From Monoraphidium neglectum (Eukaryota; Chlorophyta; Chlorophyceae; Sphaeropleales; Selenastraceae), in contig NW_014013568.1 of NCBI RefSeq assembly GCF_000611645.1, positions 1-43,744 of the forward strand: 43,744 nucleotides of DNA, given 5' to 3'. Both the position numbers and the translations under genes were made by a program. Below are positions 11,927 through 23,710 of the stretch, one piece after another. Every line of letters begins with the position of its first letter. The first letter of the stretch is position 1. Below the pieces are notes generated by a model. The model worked only from the letters and a program-made list of their open reading frames with translations. It did not search any database and had not been told where the DNA came from.

Positions 11927-12635
11927 NNNNNNNNNNNNNNNNNNNNNNNNNNNNNNNNNNNNNNNNNNNNNNNNNNNNNNNNNNNNNNNNNNNNNNNNNN
12001 NNNNNNNNNNNNNNNNNNNNNNNNNNNNNNNNNNNNNNNNNNNNNNNNNNNNNNNNNNNNNNNNNNNNNNNNNNNNNNNNNNNNNNNNNNNNNNNNNNNN
12101 NNNNNNNNNNNNNNNNNNNNNNNNNNNNNNNNNNNNNNNNNNNNNNNNNNNNNNNNNNNNNNNNNNNNNNNNNNNNNNNNNNNNNNNNNNNNNNNNNNNN
12201 NNNNNNNNNNNNNNNNNNNNNNNNNNNNNNNNNNNNNNNNNNNNNNNNNNNNNNNNNNNNNNNNNNNNNNNNNNNNNNNNNNNNNNNNNNNNNNNNNNNN
12301 NNNNNNNNNNNNNNNNNNNNNNNNNNNNNNNNNNNNNNNNNNNNNNNNNNNNNNNNNNNNNNNNNNNNNNNNNNNNNNNNNNNNNNNNNNNNNNNNNNNN
12401 NNNNNNNNNNNNNNNNNNNNNNNNNNNNNNNNNNNNNNNNNNNNNNNNNNNNNNNNNNNNNNNNNNNNNNNNNNNNNNNNNNNNNNNNNNNNNNNNNNNN
12501 NNNNNNNNNNNNNNNNNNNNNNNNNNNNNNNNNNNNNNNNNNNNNNNNNNNNNNNNNNNNNNNNNNNNNNNNNNNNNNNNNNNNNNNNNNNNNNNNNNNN
12601 NNNNNNNNNNNNNNNNNNNNNNNNNNNNNNNNNNN
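11927..12635. other. assembly gap of 709 N
   Basis: Unsequenced stretch. Because both flanks carry the same 33 bp, the real gap may be zero or negative in length. Reading frames that run through the N block are meaningless. Confidence 0.99.
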
Positions 12636-12668
12636 TCTCAAGCCCGACCGTGCTTGCCGGCGGGGCCC
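12636..12668. repeat. 33-bp sequence duplicated at right edge of assembly gap
   Basis: Exact copy of 11894-11926; see that entry. It lies just past the stop codon of the minus-strand gene at 12745. Confidence 0.95.
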
Positions 12669-12744
12669 GCCTCGCCGAAAGGGCCCTGCGACCGCAGCCG
12701 CCGAGCGGCAGCCGAGCAAGCAGCGGCCGAAGTTGCAGCGCAGG

Positions 12745-13785
12745 TCATGCGCCGCCGGCCGCTGCGCCTGCATCGGTGCCGTCAGCATTGCAGTCACCGA
12801 TGACGTCACCGGGCATCAGCGAGTCCTCCTCGTCCTGCATGGCAGGGTGCTGACCGCACCCGCCAAAGAAACTCCCGCCGAGCAGTTGCGCAGGGTGTAC
12901 CTGCTGACAGCCGCGAGGGCTCCATGAGGCCTGCCGGGCCGCGGCCGCGGCGGCGGCGGCACAGCAGGCGCCGCACGTGTTGTGGGTGTGGGCGCGGGCC
13001 CGGCAGCCCATGGCGCTGAGATGCTGCGGCGTGCACGGGTGAAGCCCTGTGGCTGGGCAGTCCTGCTGCATGCCCTCGCTCTCGGCCTCCGACTCTTCGT
13101 GCGCCAGCCCCGCCGCATCCGCGCACGCCGCCGCCTCGGCCGCGCCGCCGCCGTGGCGCTTGGCCCGGAGCCTGGGGCGGCCGACAAAGCGGTGCACCGC
13201 CGGCGACGCTGGAGCAGCCGCGTCGCAGCCGCCGCCGCTGCTGCAGGCGCTCTCGCCTTCACTGCCGGGCCCTCCCTCCAACAGTATCTTCAGCAGCTGC
13301 AGCTCCCCTGGGCTCAGCGGCGCGCCGGGCGGCGGTGCGCCGTCTTCGCTGGCGCTGCTGCTGCAGGGGCCGCTGGAGGCGCGGCTGCTGCCGCGGCCGG
13401 CGGCGCTCGAGCGGCGCCGGCGCTCCAATCGCTCCTCATCTGATGCCCAGAGGGCGGCCAGGCTGGTGAGGAGTGCGGCGTCATCACCAACGGCGGCGCC
13501 GCCGGCGTCGCCGGCACCGCGCGTGCTGGTGTCATCGCTGCCGCTTTGGCTGCTGCCAGCGCCGAAAAAAGTGAGCCGCGGCGCCGGCGCCGCGGCGCGC
13601 GCGCGGAGCTCGAGGGGCGGCCCCGCGCCGCTGCCCGTGTAAGATGGGCTGCCGGCGCGGCGCGGGCTGCTCGACGCCGAGGGGGCGTCTGGCGCGCGCG
13701 CGACGCGCTTAGGTGGCGCCGCGAGTGACTGAATCTCCACTGTAGCCAGGAGACGGTCCACCTCGGCAAACACCTCCTGTGACCC
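12745..13785 (-). CDS. 3' exon of an unrecognised low-complexity protein
   Basis: I do not recognise this protein. The minus-strand frame stays open for about 347 codons with the high-GC third positions typical of this genome, and ends in a stop at 12745. It begins with a short possible helix (EVFAEVDRLLATVE). It then becomes rich in Ser, Ala, Gly and Pro with acidic clusters (DEERLERRRR, EESEAESEG, DEEDS) and a leucine stretch (LSPGELQLLKILLEGG), so it is probably disordered and intracellular. There is no in-frame ATG at its 5' end. A consensus acceptor ending at 13786 shows it must be spliced to exons upstream. One candidate first exon is 14928-15191, a plastid-type N-terminus starting MGSRVTLAVRCG, with a compatible phase; that link is a guess. 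Confidence 0.45.
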   Translation of the reverse strand, partial: GSQEVFAEVDRLLATVEIQSLAAPPKRVARAPDAPSASSSPRRAGSPSYTGSGAGPPLELRARAAAPAPRLTFFGAGSSQSGSDDTSTRGAGDAGGAAVGDDAALLTSLAALWASDEERLERRRRSSAAGRGSSRASSGPCSSSASEDGAPPPGAPLSPGELQLLKILLEGGPGSEGESACSSGGGCDAAAPASPAVHRFVGRPRLRAKRHGGGAAEAAACADAAGLAHEESEAESEGMQQDCPATGLHPCTPQHLSAMGCRARAHTHNTCGACCAAAAAAAARQASWSPRGCQQVHPAQLLGGSFFGGCGQHPAMQDEEDSLMPGDVIGDCNADGTDAGAAAGGA

Positions 13786-15297
13786 CTGCGTGCACACATG
13801 CGTATTACGCGGCTCGGATTATTCCGAAAGAAGGAGCAGTGGCGTGGGCAGCAGGGGCGCTTGCGCCGACACGCCCGCGTCGCGCCGTCGCGACTACGAG
13901 TACCGTGTGGGCCCCGTGATGACGCGGCGGGGGTCGGTCGAGTCCACCTTGGCTAGCGCGACAGAGGCACGAGGTGGGTTATTTACCTCGCGTTTAGCTT
14001 CCGTTTTGGCCATAAAATCCTTTCGATCCTCCTGCAAGTTGGCCCAAGGCTGGGCAGTGATGCTCGATGAGGCCACGGTACTGAAAGATCTTGTATACAT
14101 CCAGAAATCGAGGTTTGATATTGGCTCTGACATCAACACTGGAAGGGCAGTTTTGGTGCATGACGAACTTGGGATGGTGGGAGCTAGCGGGTGACCGTCT
14201 GTGCACACCAACACGTTCACAAGCGTCGCGTGAAGCTTCAAAGTTACTGAAATTCACAAGGGCTCACTTGCAGTCCTGGTGCCCTAGGCTATGAGGACGG
14301 CGGCGAGATCCCCTCCTACCCCAGCTCGAGCTGGACACCTGGTTGGCTGGAGGTTGGACAATCACGGTGCTGATTTTTTTACAGCAGGGAACGTTTACGA
14401 GAGGTTGCATGTCAAAATAAAACTGTTGCAAGATTTGCAAGCCGCTGATGAGGACCGTGTACGCGTCTCTGGCCCCAACGCAGTCCGTGCACGCGCCAGC
14501 TTCCGTTCAGGGCGCGGGCCGGGTGCCCCTCGGGCCGGCCCGCGCCCGTGATGGGGCGTCGCCTTGGTTCCACTCAATGCATCCTTGCCTCGTTCGGCCC
14601 GTAAATCTGGGCGCTGGGTAACCACATGGCACTCGATCAGGGCAGCACCTCCCCCTCCTGAGCGAGCCGGGCCGGGCGCGCAGGGGGTGCAAAGGGCGCT
14701 GCCACGGTTTGCTGCCTGCGGGCCAACGGGGGATCGATGCGACGCGGTCGCAGGAACATGAGCCGCACTTATCAAGGTGCGACGCCGCAGAGTGGGCTGT
14801 CTGAGAGGGCCCCTCGTGTGTCGCACACACCCTGCAAGTGACACACGCAAAAAAAGTGCCCCAACGCTCACGGCGCAGGCCGGCCGCGGCACCAGCCCCC
14901 AACCCACCTGATCAACATCAACCTGACCTCATCCCCAGAGCCGGCCAGCGCTTGCTGATCAACCGGGGCGCCTCGTGTGCAGCCGAGCGGCTCGTCTGCG
15001 CGCACAGCGCAGGGCCTCTGCCTGCACCGGGACGCCAGGTCAGTCAGGGCCCGCCGCAGTCCGCCGAGCGGCCGCCGCCGCAGCGCCGCCAACCCTCTCA
15101 CGGGTGCGAAGCCGATTGGGCGGAGCAGGGCGGCGGGGACAAACGCACAAGCAGCACCGCAGCGTACCGCAAGCGTCACCCGGCTGCCCACATGACGTGC
15201 CCCGCGGGCGTGTGCGAGCTGCGCGGGCCGTGCCCAAAGCCGGCCTCATGGCACGCCCCGACGCAACGCGTTGGACCACAAAAATTTCCATGCCCTG
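13786..15297. other. spacer upstream of low-complexity gene, possible first exon
   Basis: About 1.5 kb between the low-complexity gene and the stop of the aldo-keto reductase, both on the minus strand. It should hold the first exon(s) and promoter of the low-complexity gene and the 3' UTR of the reductase. Apart from the candidate exon at 14928-15191 (-), I see nothing I can support. Confidence 0.35.
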
Positions 15298-18200
15298 TCA
15301 GGGCGTGGGGTTTGGCAGGCGCTCATGCACCCCGTCGATTTCAGACAGCACCTCCGCCGCCAGCGGGGGCGCGCGCGCGGCGCGCAGGAGCTCCTCTAGC
15401 TGCTGCAGCGACGTGGCGCCCACCACCGCGCTGGAGACGAGCGGGCGGCCGAGGACGAACCTGCGAGCGCCGGAACCAGCCAAGGGCAGGACGGGGTGAC
15501 GCGCAGCGGGGGTGGCGCTTCGCGTGCCCTATGGGCTTCGACGCGGCGCATGGCAGGGCCAGCAGGCGGTAGGGGCGCCCAAGCCAATGGCCGGCGCTTC
15601 TGAAAGCAAGACTCAGATTGAGGTCAGGGTTGCCGCAGCGCCCGCAGCCGCAGGCTTCTGTAGTCATCTAGGCTCTCAGGATTGGGCTTCAAAACGACAG
15701 CTTTATGCTTGAAAGACTCAGGAGGAACGGGGGTGACGGGACGGCGGCAGCGCGGAGCCCTTGGGCTCGCCTCACCGTAATGCGAGCTCTGTAGGGCTCA
15801 TGCCGTGGCAAGCGGCGATGGCGCAGTAAGCGTCGACGGCCGCCAGCACGTTGGGCCGCGGGCCGTACCTGGCCCGGAGGGCGGGTGATGTGGGGCGCGA
15901 TTACTGAGCACGACGCACAGTCCAGGCAGACAGCCGCGGATCGCCGACTCGTGTGTGGAGAAACACTGAAGCTTATGCGCAGGGGCGACCTCGTTTGCTA
16001 GCCCGACTCGTTCCTCGGTCCCCGAAACCGCAGCGCTGTGCTGTGCTGTGCTGTTCTGCGCTGCGCTGTGCCCCTCGGCCCCCCGTTGCCAGCCCCTCCA
16101 CCCAAAGGGCCTCACATGCCCCCGCTCGCCTGGACTCGGCCTCCGCGTATCTGCCCCTGTACTTGTTCAGCCGCGCCTCGGGGGGCCCACCGCCCGGCGC
16201 TGTGTACTTCCCCTGAGCCAGGCGCGCGCAAGGAATCAGGGATTGCGGGCGCGAGGGTGCAGGGTTTGCGTATGCGCACTGGTTTGGCATCACGTCGCAG
16301 GGCCGCCCACAGCTGGGAAATCGGCGCACGCGTCCGCTCCACATGCACCCCGAGCCTGAGTGATTGGCACCGTGCGTAAGTGTATATTGCCGCGTTGGCG
16401 CCAACGCTTCAAGCGGCTCCGCCGCCCGCCGGCCGCGCCCCTCCGGCGGTGGAGCCCTGGGGTGTGCGTGCGGGTCTCCAAGGTCCCATGAGAATAGACC
16501 GCGGCGCACCCACCGTCAGCAGCCCCATGGCCAGGGGGCTGTAAGCCAGCAGGCCGACCGCCTCCAGGTGGCACACTTCAGCCAGGCCCGAGTCAAACGT
16601 GCGGCACAGCAAGCTGTGTGTAGGGGGGGCGAGGTTGGCGGGGGGTGGGGGCGCAGTGCGTCGCGCAAGATGTGTGAAAGGCAGGGTTCCGGCAGATGCA
16701 GCACAGTAGGAGGTTGAAGGGGCCTCAGGTGTGTATGCAACGGCCGCCGCGTGATTGTCAGTCACCTGTATGCGTTTTGAAGGGAAGCAATCCTTGGGAG
16801 GCTTGGATTTGCTTGCGCTGCGGCCAAGGGAATTGTTGGTTTGTGGCGCGTGAGGAAGACAGTCACGGGCGCATGGGGAGGACAGCGATGGGGCCATGTG
16901 CGCAATCGTGTGGTCGGCAGGCTGTTCATTCAGTGTGTATACAACCCCCTGAGTTATTTGCTGAAAGCTGGGGAGTTCTTCTGAAGGTCCTGGCTAGCAC
17001 CACAACGTGCACAACAACGCCCACACTTGAGGCTGCAGGCTCAACATGCGACGACGCCCGATCGCCCGGATGCGCGCATCGCGTGCGGCAGCAGCGCCCA
17101 CCCAGCTGGAGGCACTTCATGAGACCCCATGGCGTCTCGTTGCTGAGGCCTACGTGCCGGACCTGCGAGGGTTGGTCCGCAGGCACCGTGTGCACTCAGA
17201 TGACAGCAACGCGTGGCGCTGCGACGCCCGCCTGCGCGTCGAGCGCGGGTCAGCGAGGCGCGGGCGCACCGGCGCCCTGGGAGGCAGGCAGCTGGAGCAA
17301 CGCTGTGGGGCTGAGCCGGATTGCGCACCTTTCCGGCGGCTACCGCGCGCCCAAGCGCCTCCAGCTGCTCCTCCAACGGCACAGACTGCCGCGGCAAGCA
17401 CGTTTCAGAATATTTTTTTGGGCATCACATCATCCCGAGGTCAGGCCAGCAGGGTTGGCTGAGTGATATCAAGCAGGCAGCCCAAGGAAGGGGGCATTTG
17501 CCAGGGCAGCCGTGGCAGACGCAGACGCAGGGCCCTTGCATGGCGCCCCGCGCTTTGGCACCTCAAGGAGGGCAGGCCGGCCGCCTTGAAGGGGCCTGAC
17601 CGGCCGGCCCGCGCCACGGGTGGCGCCGCGCGGCTCACCGGGTAGGCGCAGGTCCGGTCGTAATCGACGTCCCCAAACATGGGGACGTACCTGCCCGTGC
17701 ACGGGGCAGGCGGCGAGGTTAATTGAGATCTCCGAGGTCAGAGGGAGCAGCAGGACACGCACAGGCACCAACTCGGCGAAAAGCAGGGCGTGCACGGCAG
17801 GGCCAAGGGCGGCGCCGATCCAGGGCGGTCTGCAGCAGCGGCTGCATGAGCCTCGGCAAGGGTTGAAGCTGGTGAGGCGCATTGCAGACCTGGGAGTACT
17901 GCGTGAACCTCTGTGGCATCCGCACTGCCAGGCAGGCGCATGTTAGGCAGCAGACTCTCAGAGACAGCAACCCCCAAAAGCCGCGCCCACCTGTCGGGCC
18001 AGTGAATTTGATACAGGTCAATGTAATCTGTCCTGAGGCGCCTCAGGCTGCCGTCCAGCGCCTCTGATATGTTCCTCGCGTCAAGCGACGCGGGGCCGCC
18101 GCGGATCCAAGTCATTTGGCCGGAGGGGCCGGCAACCTTGGTGGCGACCATGATGGAATCCCTGGGCCACAGGCAGCGGCAGTGGCGGCGGCCGCGTTTG

Positions 18201-19100
18201 AAGGACAAAGGGTTCAGCTGAGAAGGGCTCACGCGCCAAAGGCAAGGGCCACGCCCGGGGCCGGGCTGCATCCAGCAGCCCGCCGCAGCGGGCAGCCCTG
18301 TGGATGCTTACACCGCTTCCTGGCATACGCAGCCGCCCGCACCCTCACCCGCCCCGCCGGCGGGCGCTCCGAAAGCGGCGCAAGCGGATGAAGGAGTGCC
18401 GGCGTCGCGCCGCCCCTTGCCGGCGACGCACCTGCGTTGGCGGGCGAGCCAGGCGCCGAGCACCTCCTCCGAGCGGCCGCAGGTTTCCGCCCTCTGGGGA
18501 ACTGGGTACATCTCCGCTGCGTCGAAGAAGTTCACGCCGGCGTCTAGGCAGGTGTCGAGCAGCTGCTCGGCGGTTGCGACGTCGGTCGACTCGCCGAACA
18601 GCATCGTGCCTGCGGGGGTTTGGCGTGGGCGTGCGTGCGAGCATGTGCATGTGGGGGCTCTCATGCAGATATCTCCCAGCAGCGGAGGTTTGTGAGAATC
18701 ACTGTTGACCCCCGTACACACCCTCATCTCACATGCACATGCGTGTGGACGCGCGCATGCACACGCACATGCGTGCGAGCGCACGCATGTATGCCAGTGC
18801 ACATGCTGACGCAGTGTCACACCCTGGTGAATTGTGGCTCGCACCGAAGCAGATGCGTGGCACCACCAGGTCCGTGCTGCCCAACTGTACAGTGGGTACT
18901 GACGCCACCACCAGCTGATGCGTGCGCAGTCGCGCGTGCTGTGAGCTGCTCTTGTCAGTGGCCCTCGCGCACAGGCGTGGCGGCAGCGGCGGCCATGGAG
19001 CGGGCGACCTTGCTGCGATGCTGCTGCGGGCGATGCCATTTGCCCTGCGGGCCCCAGCTGATCGTTTGTCGATCATTGGTGATAAATGGTTTTTCACCAA
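15298..19100 (-). CDS. Tas-type NADP(H)-dependent aldo-keto reductase, probably plastid
   Basis: An NAD(P)H-dependent aldo-keto reductase close to E. coli Tas and its plant chloroplast homologues; the physiological substrate is unknown. Eleven exons join in frame to 421 residues: 18845-19100, 18432-18609, 17991-18161, 17639-17690, 17329-17385, 17102-17162, 16766-16817, 16514-16613, 16130-16212, 15776-15868 and 15298-15460. The first ~60 residues look like a transit peptide; a second ATG at residue 9 is possible. Family landmarks are GSTDLVVPRICFGTMLFGE, AEMYPVPQRAET, GLSNETPWGLM, LQNAYSLLCRTF, LLAYSPLAMG and VVGATSLQQLEELL. The catalytic tetrad is D115, Y120, K153 and H198. The intron between 16130 and 15868 has a GC donor (AG|GCGAGC); the protein join ESRYGP is what the family predicts. 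Several exons are under 20 codons. It shares a 782-bp upstream region with the divergent UROS gene. Confidence 0.9.
16035..16080. repeat. imperfect CTGTG/CTGCG pentamer repeat in reductase intron
   Basis: Tandem TGTGC/TGCGC-like pentamers inside the GC-AG intron (15869-16129) of the aldo-keto reductase gene. Confidence 0.6.
18731..18795. repeat. alternating purine-pyrimidine tract in reductase intron 1
   Basis: CATG/CGTG/CGCG-rich alternating sequence with several near copies of CACATGCGTG, inside the first intron (18610-18844) of the aldo-keto reductase. Confidence 0.7.
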
Positions 19101-19882
19101 TCATACAAAAGATTAACGTCAATGCAGCGAAGTCGCCACAGATCACGAAAATGCAGTTATATAATTGCTGCTGCTATGCTACTGGATACATGACAACTAT
19201 TGGAAACATGTATACCGCACTGTGGTACTCATGTGCGCGATCATGATTATGCGACATGGTGTGCGTGTCGCTCTGCTGTGCTTGCTCGGCAGCCAACCAG
19301 CGACAGAGCTTCACCTGCTCATGGGAATGACGCCAGCAAAGGGAGGGCTCGCGATGTTGCTGTACAGGTGTTCCAAGCCTGTGCACAGCCTGTGCCAAGC
19401 CGTTGCTGCACACCTGTCAACCGCGGTCAAACCATGAGAGACTGGCACCTGGCAATGCCGTGACACCTTTGGCCATGCTTTGCTAGCCGCTGAGAATTAT
19501 ATAGGTTGCAGTTCCTACATCACATCTGCACCCTGCCATCGGGTGCCCCCAGTCCACCTGCTTACGGTAAGCGACGAAAAATGATGAGAGCTTCTTGCAC
19601 CCGACAACAAGCGCTGAATGACCACACTCCTCCATGCTGAGAATGCGCTTGGTGCCTATGTGATGCACATAGAGGGCGGCTGCTGTACTGGCCATAATAC
19701 GGCGCTCCAGTACGGCCAGCAGTTGCAAGCTGGCAACTGCCATGTGTACTGTACAGCATCCCAACCATGCAATTCATGATGCAGCCACACAGCTTCACCG
19801 CCAATGCAAGGTAGTACTTGATTTCTCAGCCGCTACGGACAGCGATATTGCAGCGTCGAGATCGCCGTCGGAATCATTTCAG
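19101..19882. promoter_or_regulatory. divergent region between aldo-keto reductase and UROS
   Basis: 782 bp between two outward-facing start codons, so both promoters should lie here. It is more AT-rich than its surroundings around 19080-19260. No specific element can be named with confidence. Confidence 0.4.
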
Positions 19883-22749
19883 ATGTTGAACGCGGGGCGG
19901 GTTTTGGAGCAAACAACGCGTACGACAAGCATCAGCCAGCAGTGGCATTCGCTTCGCGTGCCGTCGGCTCTGCCGGCGGCACGAGTGCTGCGCTGCTCAC
20001 CCAGGCTGCCTACGCCTGCAGTCCCGCATGGGGGGCCGCACCCGCTGGCGGACGCCCTCCCGCTCTACAACAAGCGCGTCATGCTCACAGGTGCGCGGAT
20101 AGACAGCCCGCGTCCCCTGGCGGAATCAATGGGGTATGCTGGGGGCCGCGATTTTGCCGCTTGCTGGAAACAATGCCGCACAATCACACGTCCCGCGCGG
20201 CACTCCGCGGCATGCCCATGCACACAATCCATGAGCAGCACCCTCAAAGACCTGCTGCGGCCCTGCTTGCTCGCCTCCCGTGCGCCCCCTCCTTCGGTGG
20301 CATCGCGCCAGCGCCCCGCCAATACGCTGGCCGCCTCGCGTCCCTGCTGATCGCCGCCGGCGCGTCGCCGATCTGGCTGCCCGGCATTCAAATCACGCGG
20401 CTGCCTGCTGACCAGTTCGGCGAGGTGGGGAGAAGGCGGCCGTGCGCCCCACATGCTGGGCTCTCTGGCGGGGGCAAACTGGGCGCAGTAGCGAGCGCCT
20501 GGGACAGCATGTGCTTGGCCAGGCCAGCTGGGTGTTGACCAGCGGTCAAGCGGGTCAACGTGTTGTTGCTCTGCATCAACGGCAGCGCCCTGGCCGCAGC
20601 CTGTTGCAGCCTGTCTTGTCCGCTTGTTGCTGCCTGCAGTCAATTGCTCGCCTGTCCTCGCTTACTGCCAAAAAATGAACCCACTCACATGCACACACAC
20701 ACGCGCCTGCTCGCGCGCACGCACGCACACACACACACACAAAGACAAAACACACACAAACACAAAACACACACAAATATACAACACACACAACACACAC
20801 ACGCGTGCGTGTGTGCACAACCCAGCTGGATGCTGCACTGCATCGGCTGCACGAGTTTGACTTTCTGGCGTTCACCTCCATAAACGGCATCTACGCGGTG
20901 ATGGGGCGGTTGGAGAGCCTCAAAGGAAGTGAGTGCGACGTGGCAGTCACAAGGGTGTTGACCAGCAGACTGAAGGTACCTTGTTGCAGGGTTGATTGAG
21001 CCTGACGCCTGGGGAGTGGATATTGGTGCAGGGCTTATTCATTATTATTTCAAGGGAATGCCACACGGTGGTGCCTGGAAGCAAGTGCGGCTGGGTGCAG
21101 GGCACCTGATGTGGCTTTGCGTCAGGGCGCAACCTGTGTCGTGGGCCCGCCATATGCCCTGTTGCGCCTGCGCGGCTACAAGCAACCAAGCAAACGTTCA
21201 GACGCAGGCGTCCACTCATCAGTGCAAACCCACATTATGAGTGCATGCGTTCTACGTGTGCCTAGACAAGTACGCAAGCAGGCATGCACGTCAAAACATG
21301 CGCATCAATCTCCTGCCCAGGCCCGCAGGCGGCCGTGCAATTTGTCCGCGACAGCCGCATGAAGCTGTGCGCCCTCGGCGCTGACGGGGACGTCTTGCAG
21401 CGGGAGTTTGGCCTGACCCTGGACGTCTCGCCCCAGGAAGCTTCCACCCAGGGCCTGGTGGCCGAGCTCGAGCGCCGCGGCGGCGCGAGGGGGGCCCGCG
21501 TGCTGGCGCCGGTGCCGCTCGTGACGGGTGCGATGTCAATGGGCAGCTGCGGCTGGTGGGCGGGCGGGCGGACGCGCGTATGTAGAATCCAATGAGGCAC
21601 GCGACTGCACCCATCACTGTTACGGGCCTCTGCCCGCAGCCCGTGGTGGGGCTGCCCCTGCACACGCGCGACCCAAGTAGATGCTAGCCTCAACATGACT
21701 GCTCGCATGCCGGCACCCACCAATTCCTTCCCCTGCCTGCCTGCCAGGTGGCCTGCGGGAGCCGCCCGTCGTGCCGCGCTTCATGGCCGGCCTCGAACGC
21801 ATCGGCGCGGCCGCCACCCGGGTCCCGGCCTACCTCACAACCCCCGGCTTCCCGGGTCAGGCGGGGCTGGAGGCGTGCGCGGCTGAGAGGGAGCTGCTGC
21901 AGGAGGGGCGGGTCGCGGCCGTCGTGTTTTCGAGCACGGCTGAGGTGGGCGGTGGGTAGGGGCGGCTTGCGGCTGCGATCAGCACACAGCGTACGCACGG
22001 TAGGTGACTGGCCATGGCATGCGCTCCTGTGTGTCGCATTGCATGACTCATGCCCTAATCCGCAATAGGGACGATTCTAAGTCGAACCAACCAGCCTTCT
22101 GATGACTCATGCTCTTCAGGCATCCTTTGGACGTGTGACCTCCTAGCCCGCTGCTCCCTGACCGCCAGTGTTGCGCCGACACACCGCCCGCTCCCCAAAA
22201 CGCAGGCGCAGGGCCTGTCCCGCCTTATGGGCGGCCGGGAGGTGCTTGCTGACGCGGTGCGGCGCCACGGCGTGCTGCTGGCCGCGCACGGGCCCTGCAC
22301 GGCAGCGGGCGCTTCGGAAGTCCTGGGGCTGCCGGTGCCTGTTGTCTCAAAAAGGCGAGAGTGACGTCACGCGCCTTCGACCTGCTCCTGGGTCCTGCTT
22401 GCTGCAGACATCATGATCGGCGCCGCACGCGCTGCAACCCCTGAATCGGCGTCCTGGGCGCGTGCAATGCAGTTGGGCACCCGGCGGAGGGCGGCACCCG
22501 GCGGCGGCGGCGGCGCGCCTCCGGCGCGCCACCCAACCTCTGCACCTGCGATATGCGTGTTGTTCATCTGGCATCGGCCTGCCCTTTCCTCCCTTGCCCT
22601 CAGATAGCTGCTGCGCCCCAAGACTGTCACTGACAGCCCACCCCCCCTTTCCCCCACCCCCGCCCATTGCGATCCCCGACCGCAGCTTTTCAACGTTTGA
22701 GGGTGTGGTGATGGCTCTGGCTGAGGCCTTCCAGGCTGAAGCACAGTGA
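19883..22749 (+). CDS. hemD: uroporphyrinogen-III synthase, plastid
   Basis: UROS cyclises hydroxymethylbilane to uroporphyrinogen III, inverting ring D; it is the branch step to heme, siroheme and chlorophyll. Seven exons join in frame to 346 residues: 19883-20090, 20312-20424, 20826-20928, 21321-21527, 21748-21944, 22206-22354 and 22686-22749. The first ~60 residues form a basic, Ser/Pro-rich transit peptide. Features of the HemD fold are VMLTAPRQYAGRL at the start, DFLAFTSINGIYAV, TQGLVAELERRG, VVFSSTAEAQGL, and AAHGPCTAAGASEVLGLPV before the C-terminal helix. HemD proteins diverge strongly, so the call rests on motif order and length. The last intron has a GC donor (AG|GCGAGA at 22355); no GT donor keeps the frame. 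The 5' edge of the sixth exon could also be 22212, six bases on and still in frame. Intron 2 holds a long CA tract. Confidence 0.87.
20692..20816. repeat. long CA-rich tract in UROS intron 2
   Basis: CA dinucleotides with interruptions (CG runs at the start, AAACACA motifs, then CGTGCGTG), reaching to 10 bp from the acceptor of the third UROS exon at 20826. Confidence 0.85.
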
Positions 22750-23710
22750 TCCTAATCCACACATGAAGCTACACCGCAGTGCCCCATCATAAATGGTGCC
22801 AGCAAACTGGTTTGGCGTGTTTGTTCCTTACTTGTGGGGTTGCGAGGGGATGAAATGCAGACCCATATATGCATTTATATCCGAACTGTAAGAGCTTAGT
22901 CTTGTGCCTAGAGTAAATTGACAACTGTAAAAGCGAGAGAGAAGCGTAAACCTACAAAGCACACAGTAAGCAAGCCGCTAATTGGCATGGGGCTGCATCT
23001 AATTCAGCCAGCGCCGCCTTCCACGTCAATAGGGGCCGGACTCAGCCGCGTCCCAAGTACCCCTGGAACCCAGCAGCGCCCGCTCCACTGTTGTGGCGCA
23101 TGCGCATGGCCCTGGTGGCCATCAGGGCCACCACCACCAGTGCTGAGAAGCACCAGCACGACCCTGTGTAATATTCACCCCCTTGCCTCGGCGACCCTCT
23201 CACCCTTCGTCCGCGACACAGTCAATCACAGGTTGCGTATGCGCCCCCATGCAGCAGGTCCAGCGGCACGCAGCAAAGCCACGCGGTGTCAGGGGTTTTG
23301 TGCAACGCCAGGGCGCGGTCCGGCACGCCGCAAAGTGGCGCCAGCTGTGGCTGCACTGCCGCATCAACAACCCGGGCGCGCTGAGCGTGCAAGAAAACTC
23401 CTCAGCGGACAGTGAATGAACCAAGCAGCCGCTGCGTCAAATCACATCCTAGGGTCTGGCCAGTAGGTGCGTTGAACCCTGCCAGGTCCAACCCCTCTTG
23501 ATAAGAGGTTGGTTGAGCCACAGGGCCCTCCATCAACAAAAAGCACGCAGGCGCGACGCTGCTCCTTCAGCGAAGCGCCATGCCGCTGGGCCTGCGCGAC
23601 TGCAGCAGGCGGGCCAAACGCCGCTGCACGGAGTCTTGCATGCGCGACACCGGATAAGCGCTCTGTATGATGCCGCATCATCGGGCCGAGTGCGTGGAGC
23701 CAGCCACAGG
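22750..23710. other. convergent 3' region between UROS and secreted repeat protein
   Basis: About 960 bp holding the 3' UTRs of two converging genes. I see no coding sequence I can support here. Confidence 0.5.
22887..22891 (+). promoter_or_regulatory. candidate TGTAA polyadenylation signal of UROS
   Basis: TGTAA 138 nt past the UROS stop codon, with a second copy at 22926-22930. Both fit green-algal 3' ends; neither is proven. Confidence 0.45.

Noticed and set aside
11812..12927. Open frames of 308-371 codons through the N run
   Set aside because: Their length comes from the N block, which cannot contain a stop codon; both flanks are a duplicated 33-mer.
14338..14907. Several overlapping frames of 90-170 codons as a gene
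   Set aside because: Low-complexity frames on both strands without family resemblance or splice support.
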